Source: Bolinopsis microptera (lineage: Eukaryota; Ctenophora; Tentaculata; Lobata; Bolinopsidae). Taken from it: a stretch of 64,000 bases of DNA. The notes below the pieces were generated by a model. That model was given only the letters and a program-made list of their open reading frames with translations, did not search any database and was not told where the DNA came from. Position numbers and translations under genes: made by a program. Where the stretch lies: NCBI RefSeq assembly GCF_026151205.1, contig NC_087080.1:7730797-7794796 (forward strand), read 5' to 3'. This document shows positions 62,201 to 64,000 of this stretch, in pieces (the first letter of the stretch is position 1; every line of letters begins with the position of its first letter).

Positions 62201-62828
62201 ATTCTTAGACTTCGAGAATGCAATGATAAGATTGTTATCTTACCTCTTTCTTTTCTTCTCTAAGCTGTAGTCTTAGCATTTGGAGAGCTCTTCTAGAATC
62301 GTCGACTTTAACTTTGAGAACAGTGACCAAGTCTTCGGCGTCATGAACTGTTTGTAGGGTGACCTATACAATTGAAAGGGATCATAAGTTTGTTACCAGT
62401 TACCACTGACCATAGAAATTTTTACTGCACTGTCGCCTGCACTGGCTGGTGCTCAAAAATATTGACAGCGAAATGGCAAACGCTGCGCGCAACGAAATAC
62501 AGTTTCGTTCACTAGCTTCTGAAAAAGCAATAGCACGCATGTCGCACTATGCGCGTTACGCAAACAAGTCTTACAGAGTGTGTCTGAAACTGATCCAGTT
62601 TTCGCTGAGTTGTAACGTTGCCCCCATCCTGAATCTGACTTCATATATAGGTTGCGCATGCGCGTTCCCTATAACATTTCGATTATATCTTAGAATAGTT
62701 CACGCACTAGTCAAATATCTTACCACAGCTTCACGCCCTAATTTAATTAATTCACAGATGATTATATCTTTACTGTTTACATGATACCTGAATGTGTTCG
62801 GAGCATTGAAGTATAATGCATCCGCCAT
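59257..62828 (-). CDS. Conserved 251-residue protein resembling the C-terminal region of IQANK1-type proteins, complete, 7 exons
   Basis: Exons in transcript order: 62724-62828 (ATG at 62828), 62244-62363, 61322-61419, 61043-61153, 60723-60804, 59610-59702, 59257-59403 (TGA). Lengths sum to 756 nt and all phases agree. Residues 1-35 start MADALYFNAP. Residues about 36-85 are a helical, coiled-coil-like segment with many Lys, Arg and Glu. Next come WPLIIDETGQASIFIRY, NYLNAVNP, IALLGAVRYGKPLVIDLM, a DWVLD helix, and FKFWLLT with FYVIRVKP near the C-terminus. From memory this order of motifs occurs in the C-terminal, non-ankyrin part of IQ-motif and ankyrin-repeat proteins, which resembles a P-loop-ATPase fold without an intact Walker A. 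No ankyrin repeat or IQ motif is present here. The gene model is firm; the family name is tentative and no function is assigned. Confidence 0.85.
59879..60275. repeat. Diverged direct repeat in an intron, copies at 59879 and 60170
   Basis: Both copies contain TACTTTTTAC(C/T)GCATCAAA, AAAGTTATAA and GTAAATGTGAGCTAGTT. They lie in the 59703-60722 intron of the 7-exon minus-strand gene. Confidence 0.8.
61567..61770 (-). CDS. Lys-rich short ORF, possible alternative first exon of the 7-exon gene
   Basis: ATG at 61770 opens a 67-residue frame starting MSSGAGKKPVKAKG and rich in Lys, Ser, Pro and Ala, like a histone H1-type tail. It lies in intron 2 (61420-62243) on the same strand as the gene. 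A GT at the end of ...EKSAEPV would splice to exon 3 (61322-61419) in phase 0 and give a shorter isoform lacking exons 1-2. The donor (GTACTA) is weak. It could instead be an independent small gene, or chance. Confidence 0.45.
   Translation of the reverse strand: MSSGAGKKPVKAKGTGKVVKKSTTLPKASVTKKSDSIKKKPTPKKGAASSATPAVEKSAEPVVLILT
61945..62270 (+). CDS. Uncertain plus-strand open frame, antisense in the same intron
   Basis: Open without stops for over 100 codons, with a helical start (RRQKHKFIELESLQESQKWL). It has no ATG at its head. A short upstream exon (ATG at 61856, MGNCSE then GTATGT) could join it through the acceptor at CGCCAG, just before AAGCACAAG. No relative is recognised, and it overlaps exon 2 of the minus-strand gene at its 3' end. 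It is probably chance, but is noted because of its length. Confidence 0.2.
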
Positions 62829-64000
62829 CCAATTCTCCAAATTTTGACAAAGGAAATCGCGGTAATTTTATGTACATAATTCAATATAAGGTGGTTTAGT
62901 TAGTGTATTTGTTCTGAAGTACTGTTAGTTGTTAATGGAGTAGTTCTGAAGATTATTTTATGGTTTATTTCACCGTAACGTATTTATTATTTCTGCCCTC
63001 GTGGAATAAGATATCACTATTATAACACTGAATAAGACGGTTTTAATATTATAGATATATCAACATGATATCTCATTGGCAATTGATCGGTGTAGTTGGT
63101 GTTGTACACACTGCACTGATAACGATATCACGTTGTACGTGTAATGTAAATATAGTGTGGATAAAATGCGAATATATATTCTAAATAACTGATAAAATGA
63201 TATTCCACACAAAGCATGAAATTGTGCTGTATATGAGTGGTGATTTCGCTCTGAGAATCAGGGTCAGTAGCTCAATTGGTAGAGCAAGAGACGCGAAATC
63301 TCGAGGTTCTGGGATCATTCCCCAGTTGTCCCTAGTTTTTCAGAGTTAATCATCACATATAGACAGCATGAGAGTAGGCCTGGCCATCTCGAAGTGATGA
63401 TATCTCATACGCCATACGGTACCAAAACAGAAATATACAATATTTGGAGCAAAATCTATGTGTTGGATTGAGTCGAAATTGAGGCAGTATCCAGATAGCA
63501 CGACCCCTGTTCGCGAACAGTTGTTCGCCGAACAGGTGTTCGTGAATAGTTGATTTTGATCGTGAAATTGATCGCATCTGATATTATTATCAATATATAA
63601 TATATTGACCCCGTGGCTGAAGTGGGTGTGGTGTGTGGGCGTGCATTTTAGTTACTACATATATTTTCCAAAACGTGGAATCATGTTTAAAATACCCTGC
63701 ACAAATCTGAAATCCTCTTAAAAACCCAAGAAAAGATCTTGCTTCAATCTACAGAATATCACTTCTTCGGTAGTTTTAATCTATTTAAAAGTACTAATCT
63801 ACTATAGTCTATCTCTTATATTCAATCTACTACATATCAACACACTACACAGTTATTAACTGGTACAAGATAAATTTGTAATGTGTACACTCCTCAAACT
63901 TCAAAGACTGTCACCACTCCTTAGAACATGCTATCAAACAGGAGGACAATAAAGAAGAGATATTAATACAACAATTAAATTAACACAGATGAAAATTGGG
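62829..64000. other. 5' flank of the 7-exon minus-strand gene and right end of window
   Basis: AT-rich. The first 300 bp should contain the promoter of the gene starting at 62828; no clear TATA box was found. Apart from the tRNA-like sequence at 63261 and a GT-rich stretch near 63620, nothing recognisable is present. Confidence 0.5.
63261..63333 (+). pseudogene. Degenerate tRNA-like sequence (tRNA pseudogene or SINE head)
   Basis: A cloverleaf can be drawn. The acceptor GGGTCAG against TTGTCCC has one mismatch and one G-T pair. The D arm is GCTCAATTGGTAGAGC and the T stem is CTGGG against CCCAG. Box A (TAGCTCAATTGGTAGAG) is good. The T loop (ATCATTC) and box B are altered, the anticodon loop lacks the usual T33, and the anticodon stem has a mismatch. 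No stretch of T follows directly beyond TTTTT at about 63336. A working tRNA is unlikely. Confidence 0.6.

Overview
The window is animal nuclear DNA. It is AT-rich, its genes are split by GT-AG introns, there is a eukaryotic-type tRNA-Gly(GCC), and the protein modules are metazoan (rhodopsin-class GPCR, trefoil, Ig, FN3, kringle). The domain mix and gene style would suit a cnidarian or another early-branching or marine invertebrate; that is inference, as no species marker was seen. Exon joins were worked out by hand from splice signals and reading phase, and the phases agree across every gene model.

Layout, left to right. (1) 1-4069, plus strand: the 3' seven exons of an uncharacterised gene. 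Its first visible intron holds an intronless minus-strand gene for a secreted protein (612-1430), and its last codons run into a 43-bp minisatellite. (2) 5167-25830, minus strand: a complete 12-exon gene for a 655-residue class A GPCR with a long acidic tail. Its introns carry a 49-bp array that repeats an exon end together with its 5' splice site, several MITE-like elements, a tRNA-Gly, an antisense non-LTR reverse transcriptase ORF, a CpG-rich island, a 405-bp tandem duplication and an intact Tc1/mariner-superfamily transposon. (3) 26-38 kb: a gene desert with a promoter-like cluster at its left edge, an old duplication, a 13-bp minisatellite and a G-rich MITE. (4) 38697-50408, plus strand: a complete 29-exon gene for a roughly 1434-residue type I membrane protein with signal peptide, trefoil, five Ig-like domains, three FN3 domains and two kringles. 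It has two alternative last exons, each encoding its own membrane span and tail. (5) 51988-59189: a 7.2-kb foldback element with 2.7 to 3.9-kb inverted arms, an 8-bp target duplication, a loop with telomeric repeats, and a 525-bp pure-purine array in one arm only. (6) 59257-62828, minus strand: a complete 7-exon gene for a 251-residue conserved protein that resembles, from memory, the C-terminal part of IQANK1-type proteins. A Lys-rich possible alternative first exon lies in its second intron. A degenerate tRNA-like sequence lies near the right end.

The four host genes do not look functionally linked. Two encode cell-surface proteins: a GPCR, and a multidomain adhesion or receptor-like protein. 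The strongest candidates for something new are the array of duplicated splice donors inside TM7 of the GPCR gene, the trefoil-Ig-FN3-kringle receptor with switchable membrane anchors, and the large foldback transposon built from GCGATTATAAGCGCTT-like iterations.
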